11,570 nt of DNA, taken from assembly GCA_038222915.1 (NCBI GenBank), contig JBBRHH010000146.1:1-11570 (forward strand), read 5' to 3'. The stretch is from JBBRHH01 sp038222915 (lineage in GTDB: Bacteria; Planctomycetota; Phycisphaerae; Tepidisphaerales; Tepidisphaeraceae). The notes under the pieces were generated by a model. The model saw only the letters and a list, made by a program, of their open reading frames with translations. It was not told the origin of the DNA and did not search any database. Positions 1-5,463 of this stretch are shown piece after piece (the stretch's first letter is position 1; every line of letters starts with the position of its first letter). The position numbers and the translations under genes are program-made.

Positions 1-9
1 GTGCAGCAT

Positions 10-34
10 TCGCCTGCATTCAGTCTACAGGCGA
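10..34. repeat. Inverted repeat, 7-bp stem
   Basis: TCGCCTG at 10-16 pairs perfectly with CAGGCGA at 28-34 around an 11-nt loop. It lies at the left edge of the window, so whether it ends an upstream gene cannot be judged. There is no T-tract after it. Confidence 0.45.
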
Positions 35-41
35 TTCGACA

Positions 42-55
42 GGGGGACTGCCCCC
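42..55. repeat. Small G/C hairpin
   Basis: GGGGG at 42-46 and CCCCC at 51-55 enclose the loop ACTG. With the inverted repeat at 10-34 it makes two hairpins in a row. No T-run follows, so an intrinsic terminator is not supported. It may be a dispersed palindrome or part of an upstream transcript's end. Confidence 0.4.
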
Positions 56-130
56 GATGCGGGGATCGCGACCGGATGACGATAGAATCTTCAAAATAAT
101 TCGAGCCGTTCTCGAGCCCCTCAAATTCCA

Positions 131-508
131 ATGCCACGCACCCATACAAATCGCCTCTGCACCATCAAGCTAACCAGCGCCGAAAGAGCAACCCTCAAAC
201 GTGACGGCCAAATCACCGCCCACCGCCCCATAGATTGGCCACACGCTCCCCACGTCCCATTCTTCGCCGAAGCGTACAAAGATCCCGGCCACACCGACCT
301 CTGGGGCCCCGGCCCATACCTCAAGGTCCCCAACCAAGACCCACGAGACGGCGAGACGTACATCCATCGAGTTTTCTGCCCATGGGGTTACCCACCCAGG
401 CGCGTACGTCTGATGCGGACAACAATCTCCCTCAACATCACCTCCATCGAACTAACCAAGTCCGACTCAAACCACTGGCAATGGCTCCTCACCCTCAAAG
501 CAACCTGA
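131..508 (+). CDS. Small protein, possibly ASCH-like
   Basis: This 125-residue ORF has no certain identification. Codons end mostly in C, as in the clear genes downstream, which supports coding. Three features recall ASCH-domain proteins (a PUA-like RNA-binding fold, common in phage and accessory regions). The N-terminus has a polar stretch around 'KRDGQITAHRPI', where ASCH proteins have a 'DGRKTQTRRPI'-type segment. Near residue 83 there is 'CPWGYPP', like the family's 'CPYGxPGD'. The end has 'ITSIEL' followed by 'HWQWLLTLK', like the closing strands 'NPWVWVxxF'. The usual central region is much shorter, so it may be a reduced or decaying member. No good ribosome binding site precedes the ATG; TAGAAT at 83-88 is a possible -10 without a -35. 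The resemblance was judged by eye, and a chance ORF remains possible. Confidence 0.45.
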   Translation: MPRTHTNRLCTIKLTSAERATLKRDGQITAHRPIDWPHAPHVPFFAEAYKDPGHTDLWGPGPYLKVPNQDPRDGETYIHRVFCPWGYPPRRVRLMRTTISLNITSIELTKSDSNHWQWLLTLKAT

Positions 509-877
509 CCCCAATCGCAACCCCCGCAGTTCGCCCGCGCGGCGTGGCCGCTTGAGCGACCATGCGCCAGAACGCGCCCAACGCACAACAAAGGTCCGCA
601 CACCCATCACAACCTCCGACCGCTCGCGGGGCATCGCCGCCGTCCCATGACGCCCCGCCTGGTGACGGTACCCCGTCACTGAATACAGACATCCCCACCC
701 ACAAACCCACTGGCCGCCCAAAACCCCAAAGCCACACCGCCCGCACACCACACGATCTCCCAAACCGTCCACGCCTTTATACGAACCCTTTTCCCAATCC
801 AATTCTAAAACCAGACACCGCAAACGAAAGCCCCGCGCAGCCGCCCAAAGCGCGTCCAAATTTCCCCAATTTTCCTC
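509..877. other. Gene-free A/C-rich stretch
   Basis: No credible gene on either strand. The plus strand is strongly A+C rich, so open frames here translate into low-complexity Pro/Thr/Asn/His strings (for example 562-897) or Gly/Arg/Trp-rich strings on the minus strand (467-1039). The only structure seen is the hairpin at 662-679. Confidence 0.6.
662..679. repeat. Perfect 7-bp hairpin
   Basis: GTGACGG at 662-668 pairs with CCGTCAC at 673-679 across the four-base loop TACC. It lies about 150 bp after the 131-508 ORF. No T-tract follows, so it is not a clear terminator. It is the most stable structure in the 509-877 gap. Confidence 0.45.
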
Positions 878-907
878 TTGACGTTGACCGAACATAACCC
901 ATACAAT
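878..907 (+). promoter_or_regulatory. Sigma70-like promoter with no clear gene downstream
   Basis: TTGACG at 878-883 (5 of 6 to TTGACA) and TACAAT at 902-907 (5 of 6 to TATAAT) are 18 bp apart. Transcription would start near 914 and run into the repeat block at 1059-1660. The first credible plus-strand gene is about 870 bp further on and has its own promoter candidate. A small hairpin (GCCGG 947-951, CCGGC 957-961) lies in the first 50 nt. The product could be an untranslated RNA over the repeats, a very long leader for the DUF58 operon, or the promoter may be a chance match. Confidence 0.45.
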
Positions 908-1058
908 CCCATCAGCAGCCCGACCTCGGAGAGTCAACAAGCTGTCGCCGGCAAACCCGGCACAACACGAGGGGTCCGCCATGATCAGGGACAATCCATC
1001 CACCCGCCATCCACTCGGTGCATCAACCGTAATCAACATTCCCGCTCCACCCCCTGGA

Positions 1059-1100
1059 CCTTGGGACGTGGTGCTTTGTTGGCCATTGGGCCTTGGTCAT
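1059..1100 (+). repeat. 42-bp direct repeat, copy 1
   Basis: Matches 1619-1660 without gaps, with 37 of 42 bases identical and the last 25 fully identical. The core CCATTGGGCCTTGG lies at 1083-1096. The copies flank the 11-bp arrays in the same orientation. It looks like a dispersed intergenic repeat. No protein reading makes sense. Confidence 0.8.
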
Positions 1101-1122
1101 TCTCCCCGTCCCGTCCCGATCA

Positions 1123-1157
1123 AGTCTCGAGTTTCAAGTTTCATGTCTCCAGTACCC
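1123..1157 (+). repeat. 7-bp tandem repeat (AGTYTCN)
   Basis: Five consecutive heptads: AGTCTCG, AGTTTCA, AGTTTCA, TGTCTCC and a diverged AGTACCC. The same heptad type recurs at 3022-3049, at the junction of the DUF58 and transglutaminase genes. Short tandem heptads are known as dispersed elements in some bacterial groups, such as the STRR repeats of cyanobacteria. The link to those is only by analogy. Confidence 0.65.
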
Positions 1158-1160
1158 CAC

Positions 1161-1270
1161 GTCGGTCGTGTGTCGATTCTGTGCCGGTCATGTGCTGGTT
1201 GTGTGTTGTTTCATGGTCGGTCATGTGTCGGTCGTGTGTCCATTATGTGTCGGTTTTGTGTCGGTTTTAA
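1161..1270 (+). repeat. 11-bp tandem array 1, ten units
   Basis: The sequence divides exactly into ten 11-bp units with no gap or insertion. Consensus is GTCGGTYNTGT. G at position 1 and T at position 6 are invariant; G at position 4 is 9 of 10. Representative units are GTCGGTCATGT (1216-1226), GTCGGTCGTGT (1161-1171 and 1227-1237) and GTCGGTTTTGT (1249-1259). The stretch is G+T rich inside an A+C-rich region. There are no spacers, so it is not a CRISPR. The Cys/Arg-rich peptide read through it is a by-product of the repeat. Confidence 0.85.
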
Positions 1271-1338
1271 ACAACCATCGGCCACGCGCATCGCAACCCA
1301 ATCATCGTCCAAACAAGGACTTGTAAAAAACCGCCAAC

Positions 1339-1349
1339 GCAAAACCGAC
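1339..1349 (-). repeat. Single inverted copy of the 11-bp unit
   Basis: Read on the minus strand this is GTCGGTTTTGC, 10 of 11 identical to the array-1 unit at 1249-1259. It lies between the two arrays in opposite orientation, so a transcript could pair it with units of either array. One short match could be chance. Confidence 0.45.
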
Positions 1350-1392
1350 ATCCAACTCAAATGCTCGCATTTTCTCCACCACCAATCACTCC

Positions 1393-1501
1393 GTCGCTTT
1401 CATGTCGTTTGGGGGTCAAAACCAGTCGATTCCATGTCGGTTCAGGGTCGTTTGAGGGACGCTTCAGGGTCGCTTTTATGTCGATTTGGGGCCGGTTATT
1501 T
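1393..1501 (+). repeat. 11-bp tandem array 2, ten units
   Basis: Ten units of 11 bp (the third, 1415-1424, has 10), with the core GTCGNTT shared with array 1. Examples are GTCGGTTCAGG (1436-1446), GTCGTTTGAGG (1447-1457), GTCGCTTTTAT (1469-1479) and GTCGATTTGGG (1480-1490). Position 1 (G) and position 3 (C) are invariant; position 5 is free. The tails differ from array 1 (AGG/TAT/GGG against TGT). The two arrays look like diverged relatives separated by 122 bp of A/C-rich sequence. Confidence 0.8.
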
Positions 1502-1618
1502 TCGAGCTTTTTGTCCTAACCCCCTATCAATCCTCAACCCGCGCCGCGCAACTCAAATAAACAAAACGCAAAGCGCGCAAAACACAAAAAACGCCCCCGC
1601 GCCAGACCCTCCATTGGG
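1502..1618. other. Gene-free spacer
   Basis: A/C-rich sequence between array 2 and the second 42-bp repeat. It contains an A-rich, AAACGC-like stretch at about 1555-1592. No gene, hairpin with a T-tract, or promoter was seen. Confidence 0.5.
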
Positions 1619-1660
1619 CCTTGGGATTTGGCCCGTTGTTGGCCATTGGGCCTTGGTCAT
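1619..1660 (+). repeat. 42-bp direct repeat, copy 2
   Basis: Partner of 1059-1100 (37 of 42 identical). The core CCATTGGGCCTTGG occurs at 1643-1656 and again just upstream at 1611-1624, so this end carries an extra core copy. Together the two repeats bracket about 600 bp holding the heptads and both 11-bp arrays. Confidence 0.8.
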
Positions 1661-1725
1661 GCTTCCCTCCGCTTCCATCATCCGTCGCCCTTTTCCCCTC
1701 CGTCCCCCACGAAATATCCCCCCCG

Positions 1726-1755
1726 ATGACAACGACTATCCCTCAGTGCTACAAT
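1726..1755 (+). promoter_or_regulatory. Promoter of the DUF58-transglutaminase operon
   Basis: ATGACA at 1726-1731 (5 of 6 to TTGACA), an 18-bp spacer, then TACAAT at 1750-1755 preceded by TGc (1747-1749), an extended -10. The expected transcription start near 1762 gives a leader of about 25 nt before the ATG at 1788. This supports 1788 as the true start instead of the in-frame ATG at 981. Confidence 0.55.
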
Positions 1756-1787
1756 CACACCGTCGCGAACGCCGAGACTTTGGGCCG

Positions 1788-3044
1788 ATGCGCTTTCTTC
1801 AATTCACCACACCTCGCTCCTCCACCATCCTCCGCAAAAAGCCCTCCCTCGATTTCTCCCTCAACGGCATCGTCTACGCCGCCATGATGCTCTTCATGGG
1901 CCTCGCCGCCATCAACTCCAAGGCCAACCTCCTCTTCGCCGTCTTTGGCCTCATGATCGGCGTCCTCCTCGTCAGCGGAACCATCAGCAAAACCGTCCTC
2001 CGCCGCCTCTCCGCAACCCGCGTCATCCCCGAACACGCCACCGTCGGCCAGCGCACCTGCGTCGAATACACCTTTACCAACAAAAACCGCTACTGGCCAA
2101 CCTTCTCCGTCTGCCTCGCCGAGCTCGAATCCTTCGCCGCCTTCACCCGCCAACCCCAGACCTATCTCCTCCACTGCGCCGCCGGCACGACCGCCCACGT
2201 CCCCTGCGAGGTCATCCCCAAACGTCGTGGCCTCTACCAACTCAACCAGTACCAGCTCAGCACCAGCTTCCCCTTCGGCTTCATCAAACGCGCCGTCACC
2301 CGCAACTCCGAAGACACCCTCCTCGTCTACCCCGCCATCGGTAAAGTCGAAGCCAATCTCCTCAAGCAATGCCTCTCCGCCGAGCAGGGCGGCTCCCGCA
2401 TGCGCCCCCGTCGCGGCGGCCACGACGAGTTCTACGGCGTCAAGGAATACCGCTCCGGCGAAAATCCCCGCTTCATCAACTGGCGTCGCAGCGCCCGCAC
2501 CGGCCAGATCGTCTCCAACGAAATGACCCAGGTCGCCCCGCCCCGGCTCTTCATCTTCGTCGATACCTCCCTTCGAGAGCGCACCGTAGCCCAGCACGCC
2601 GCCATCGAACGCACCATCGCCATGGCCGCTTCCCTCATCAACCACGCCCTCGAGGCCGGCCTCGCCGTCGGCCTCTTCGCCTGGTCCGACGAATGGATCG
2701 GCATCAACCCCAGCCGCGGCAAACGACACTCCCGCGACCTCCTCACCCTCCTCGCCTGCCTCCCCCTCAACCTCCACCACTCCACCTCCGACCTTGTCGC
2801 CGCCGGCCGCAACCTCGTCCGCTCCGCCACCACCGCAATCCTCTTCACCCCCCACGACATCCAACCCGATCTCCTCGACAACTCGGCTCGTACCAACTGG
2901 ATCGTAATCCCCGCAGCCTCCACCCAGGCCAACGCCTTCAACTTCGACCCCACAGTAAATTTCAAGGAAACAATGCCCGCAGAACAGGACCCAGCGAATG
3001 TAGGAGAAGTGTCCAGCACCAAGTCTCAAGTTTCCAGTCTCTAG
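1788..3044 (+). CDS. DUF58 family protein (vWA-like domain, membrane anchored)
   Basis: A 418-residue protein with two membrane segments near the N-terminus (about 27-42 and 46-64), a beta-rich middle part, and the DUF58 signature at 217-233 ('GVKEYRSGENPRFINWRR'). A vWA-like strand ending in 'FVDTS' follows; Asp259 and Ser261 sit where MIDAS-type metal ligands occur. Such proteins are usually found with a MoxR AAA+ ATPase and a transglutaminase-like membrane protein. Their role is poorly defined, probably in envelope assembly or maturation. The transglutaminase gene starts one base after this stop. The frame is open back to 981, but residues upstream of Met270 of that longer frame are low-complexity translation of the repeats, so 1788 is chosen; no clear Shine-Dalgarno is seen. 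The last residues ('STKSQVSSL') are encoded by a 7-bp tandem repeat also found at 1123-1157, so the tail was probably added by the repeat. Confidence 0.92.
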   Translation: MRFLQFTTPRSSTILRKKPSLDFSLNGIVYAAMMLFMGLAAINSKANLLFAVFGLMIGVLLVSGTISKTVLRRLSATRVIPEHATVGQRTCVEYTFTNKNRYWPTFSVCLAELESFAAFTRQPQTYLLHCAAGTTAHVPCEVIPKRRGLYQLNQYQLSTSFPFGFIKRAVTRNSEDTLLVYPAIGKVEANLLKQCLSAEQGGSRMRPRRGGHDEFYGVKEYRSGENPRFINWRRSARTGQIVSNEMTQVAPPRLFIFVDTSLRERTVAQHAAIERTIAMAASLINHALEAGLAVGLFAWSDEWIGINPSRGKRHSRDLLTLLACLPLNLHHSTSDLVAAGRNLVRSATTAILFTPHDIQPDLLDNSARTNWIVIPAASTQANAFNFDPTVNFKETMPAEQDPANVGEVSSTKSQVSSL

Positions 3045-3049
3045 TATGT
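3022..3049 (+). repeat. 7-bp tandem repeat across a stop/start junction
   Basis: Heptads AGTCTCA, AGTTTCC, AGTCTCT and AGTATGT follow each other. They encode the end of the DUF58 protein, supply its TAG stop (3042-3044), and run into the ATG (3046) of the next gene. Same heptad family as 1123-1157. No Shine-Dalgarno is visible here, so the transglutaminase probably depends on translational coupling. Confidence 0.6.
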
Positions 3050-5358
3050 ACAACCTCCGTCAATTCCGACCAACCCTCTACCTGGTGCTCATCATCGGCG
3101 TCACCGGCTTCGCCCTCGCCGCTGAAGCTCCGCTCATCTGGGTTCTGGGCCTCGCCGCCATCGCACTCAACGCCTGGCTCGTCCGCTCCAACCGCTTCAC
3201 CCCGCTCCCACGCTGGCTCGCCAACACCATCACCGTCACCGCCCTCGTCTTCGTCAGCCAGCAGATCCTCCTCGGCCACGCCGGCGGCCAGCCCCTCATC
3301 CTCATTGGCCAGTTCCTCGTCCTCCTCCAGATCGTCAAGCTCTTCGAATGCCGCGCCAACCGCGACTACGCCCAGATGCTCGTCCTCAGCCTTCTCCTCA
3401 TGGTCGCCGGCTCCATCAACGCCACCTCCCTCCTGTTCGCCGTCATTCTCATGGTCTATCTGGTCATCGCCCTCTACTGCTGCCTCCTCTTCCATCTGAA
3501 GGTCGAAACCGAAAGAGCCAAATCCAACTTCGCCATCCCCGAAGAAAAAATCAGCCCCGCCACCCTCCGCCAGGATCAAACCTTCCTCCCGCGCTCCATG
3601 CGCCGCTTCACGGCGTTCGTCGCCTTCGTCGCCATCACCATGGCCGTCGTCACCTTCCTCTTCTTCCCCCGCGGCTCGGGCGCGGGCGTCCTCGGAAATT
3701 TCCAGCTCCGCAGCCGCGATGCCATGACCGGCTTCAGCGAAAACGTCGGCTTCGAGGACGTCTACAACATCCAGCAAAACACCACGCCTCTCGCCCGCGT
3801 CGTTCTCTCCAGGGGCGCCTACAACCCGCGCACCTTCGAATCCAACAACGAAAAACGCGTCGAAGGTGGCACCCTCCTCCTTCGCGGCCTCACCTACAAC
3901 ACCTATGGCCTCAAAGGCATCCGCAAGTGGGATCACACCTTCTCCGCCAACCTCGTTGGCATAGAAAGCACCCCCCAGGGCAGCCCGTTCCTCCTCTATT
4001 CCAACACGCCGCGCGGCACCGAAATGTGGCACCAGCGCATCAACCTCGATCCCACCGGCGGCCGAACGATTTTCGCCATGGGCGGCCCCGTCGCCCTCCG
4101 CGTGCTCAGCAGCCACGAACCCCGCATCGGCTTCTCCTCCGCCGACGACGCCCTGCAGGGCTTCACCCAGTCCGACACCCAGCAATCCATCGACTATGAA
4201 GTCTGGTCCACCAACCGCCTGCATTCCACATCAGGCAACGAAGTCCTGCTCCCTGCCTACCAGACCAACCGCGACTTCAGCACCATCCGCCAAACCATCC
4301 TCGAGATCGAAAAATTCACCCGCAATCCCGCCATCATCGGCGCTGAAAACGTCGACCGTTCCAAAGCCGAGGAAATCCTCCCCTCCAACCGCGACATCGC
4401 CCGCCGCATCGAGCTCTACCTCCAGCGAAACTACGGCTACACGCTCGATCTAAGCAGCAACAAGGAAATGCGCGCCGCGATGGATGGCGGGGAAGATCCG
4501 GTTCTCACCTTCCTCACCAAGGCGAAAAAAGGGCACTGTGAATACTTCGCCAGCGCCATGACCCTCATGTGCCAGAGCATCGGCATCCCCGCCCGCATGG
4601 TGATCGGTTTTAAGTGCGACGATTACAATGCAATGGGCGGCTACTTCATCGTCCGCCAGTCCCACGCCCACGCCTGGTGCGAAGTCCTCACCGGCGACGG
4701 CTGGCTCACCTTCGATCCCACCAGCGGCCGCATCGCCGAATCCTCCTCCAAACAATCCTGGTGGCAGGCCACCAAACACTTCTTCGACTTCCTCGAATAC
4801 AAGTGGGGCGAAAACGTCATCGCCTACGACCACGCCTCCCGCGAAAGCACCATCAACAACATCGACAACCGCATGATGCGCGCCGCCGGCGACAGCGCCG
4901 CCTTCCTCCACGGCGCAAAATCCAGCTTGCAGCGGCTGCGCGACTCCCTCGCGATGGATTTCCCCATCCTCTCCCTCAGCACCATCGTTGTCTCGGCAGG
5001 CCTCTGCTTCATAACCTTCAGAACCGCCCGCGCCATCCACCACCGCCGCCTCCGCCACCGTGCCGCCCGAATCGGGATCGCCGGCCTCTCCCCCAAAGAA
5101 CAGCTCCGCCTCGCCGAACAGCTCGCCTTCTACGACGACCTCATCACCGCCCTCGCCCGCCGCAACTTCATCCGCCCCAACCACCTCACCCCCATGGAGT
5201 TCACCGATCATCTGCTGCTGCCACGCCAGGAATACGAAGTAGTCCGCCGCCTCACCCGACTTTTTTACCGCATCCGGTACGGAACAGTCGCCCTGACCCC
5301 ACAGCGCATGCGCCGCCTCGAGCAGGTCGTGGAGCACTTGGAGGCCTCCATCGACTGA
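3046..5358 (+). CDS. TgpA-like membrane transglutaminase (DUF3488-TGase-DUF4129)
   Basis: A 770-residue membrane protein. About six hydrophobic segments lie in the first 150 residues, with another at 188-206 (the DUF3488 region). A large extracytoplasmic part follows, carrying a transglutaminase core. Its triad is visible: Cys498 in 'GHCEYFA', His542 in 'SHAHAW' and Asp557 in 'FDPT'. A further membrane helix spans about 639-664, and a C-terminal cytoplasmic DUF4129-type segment covers about 681-768. This is the full TgpA domain order. The family is thought to act on peptides or proteins at the outer face of the inner membrane; the substrate is unknown. The gene follows the DUF58 gene by one base, so co-transcription and coupled translation are likely. 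Codon use is the same as in DUF58, dominated by C in third position. All three catalytic residues are present, so it is probably active. Confidence 0.94.
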   Translation: MYNLRQFRPTLYLVLIIGVTGFALAAEAPLIWVLGLAAIALNAWLVRSNRFTPLPRWLANTITVTALVFVSQQILLGHAGGQPLILIGQFLVLLQIVKLFECRANRDYAQMLVLSLLLMVAGSINATSLLFAVILMVYLVIALYCCLLFHLKVETERAKSNFAIPEEKISPATLRQDQTFLPRSMRRFTAFVAFVAITMAVVTFLFFPRGSGAGVLGNFQLRSRDAMTGFSENVGFEDVYNIQQNTTPLARVVLSRGAYNPRTFESNNEKRVEGGTLLLRGLTYNTYGLKGIRKWDHTFSANLVGIESTPQGSPFLLYSNTPRGTEMWHQRINLDPTGGRTIFAMGGPVALRVLSSHEPRIGFSSADDALQGFTQSDTQQSIDYEVWSTNRLHSTSGNEVLLPAYQTNRDFSTIRQTILEIEKFTRNPAIIGAENVDRSKAEEILPSNRDIARRIELYLQRNYGYTLDLSSNKEMRAAMDGGEDPVLTFLTKAKKGHCEYFASAMTLMCQSIGIPARMVIGFKCDDYNAMGGYFIVRQSHAHAWCEVLTGDGWLTFDPTSGRIAESSSKQSWWQATKHFFDFLEYKWGENVIAYDHASRESTINNIDNRMMRAAGDSAAFLHGAKSSLQRLRDSLAMDFPILSLSTIVVSAGLCFITFRTARAIHHRRLRHRAARIGIAGLSPKEQLRLAEQLAFYDDLITALARRNFIRPNHLTPMEFTDHLLLPRQEYEVVRRLTRLFYRIRYGTVALTPQRMRRLEQVVEHLEASID

Positions 5359-5367
5359 CCAATGCCT

Positions 5368-5396
5368 TTGACGCCACAACCATGAATTGCTACATT
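5368..5396 (+). promoter_or_regulatory. efp promoter
   Basis: TTGACG at 5368-5373, a 17-bp spacer, and TACATT at 5391-5396 preceded by TGc (5388-5390), an extended -10. Expected start is near 5403, giving a leader of about 60 nt. It begins ten bases after the transglutaminase stop, so efp can be transcribed independently. Confidence 0.65.
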
Positions 5397-5416
5397 CCCC
5401 GACCTTTTCGCCTAAC

Positions 5417-5435
5417 GCCTCGTATATTTTGAGGC
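5417..5435 (+). promoter_or_regulatory. Hairpin in the efp leader
   Basis: GCCTC at 5417-5421 pairs with GAGGC at 5431-5435 around a nine-base A/T-rich loop. It lies about 18 nt before the Shine-Dalgarno (AAGAGGAA, 5453-5460), so it does not mask it. A stabilising 5' element is possible; a regulatory role is not shown. Confidence 0.35.
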
Positions 5436-5463
5436 TTTACCATACAGAGAGTAAGAGGAAACC

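Noticed and set aside
1..99. Open frame from the left edge ending in TAA at 97-99, possibly the end of an upstream gene
   Set aside because: Only 32 codons and crossed by two hairpins; nothing recognisable, so not listed as a gene.
562..897. 111-codon plus-strand ORF after the ASCH-like gene
   Set aside because: Translation is a low-complexity Pro/Asn/Thr string caused by A/C-rich DNA; no domain and no ribosome binding site.
467..1039. 190-codon minus-strand ORF opposite the gene-free region
   Set aside because: Gly/Trp/Arg-rich sequence without domain, overlapping the end of the 131-508 ORF; explained by composition.
1161..1270. Cys-rich repeat peptide as a real protein
   Set aside because: The Cys/Arg pattern arises from reading an 11-bp unit in shifting frame; the flanking sequence is not protein-like.
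1161..1501. CRISPR array
   Set aside because: Units of 11 bp follow each other without spacers, and no cas gene is present.
1059..1660. Insertion sequence or MITE
   Set aside because: The bounding repeats are direct, not inverted, and no transposase or target-site duplication was seen.
1755..3053. Long minus-strand ORF (432 codons) opposite DUF58
   Set aside because: Gly/Glu/Ala/Asp-rich shadow of the C-ending codons of the real plus-strand gene.
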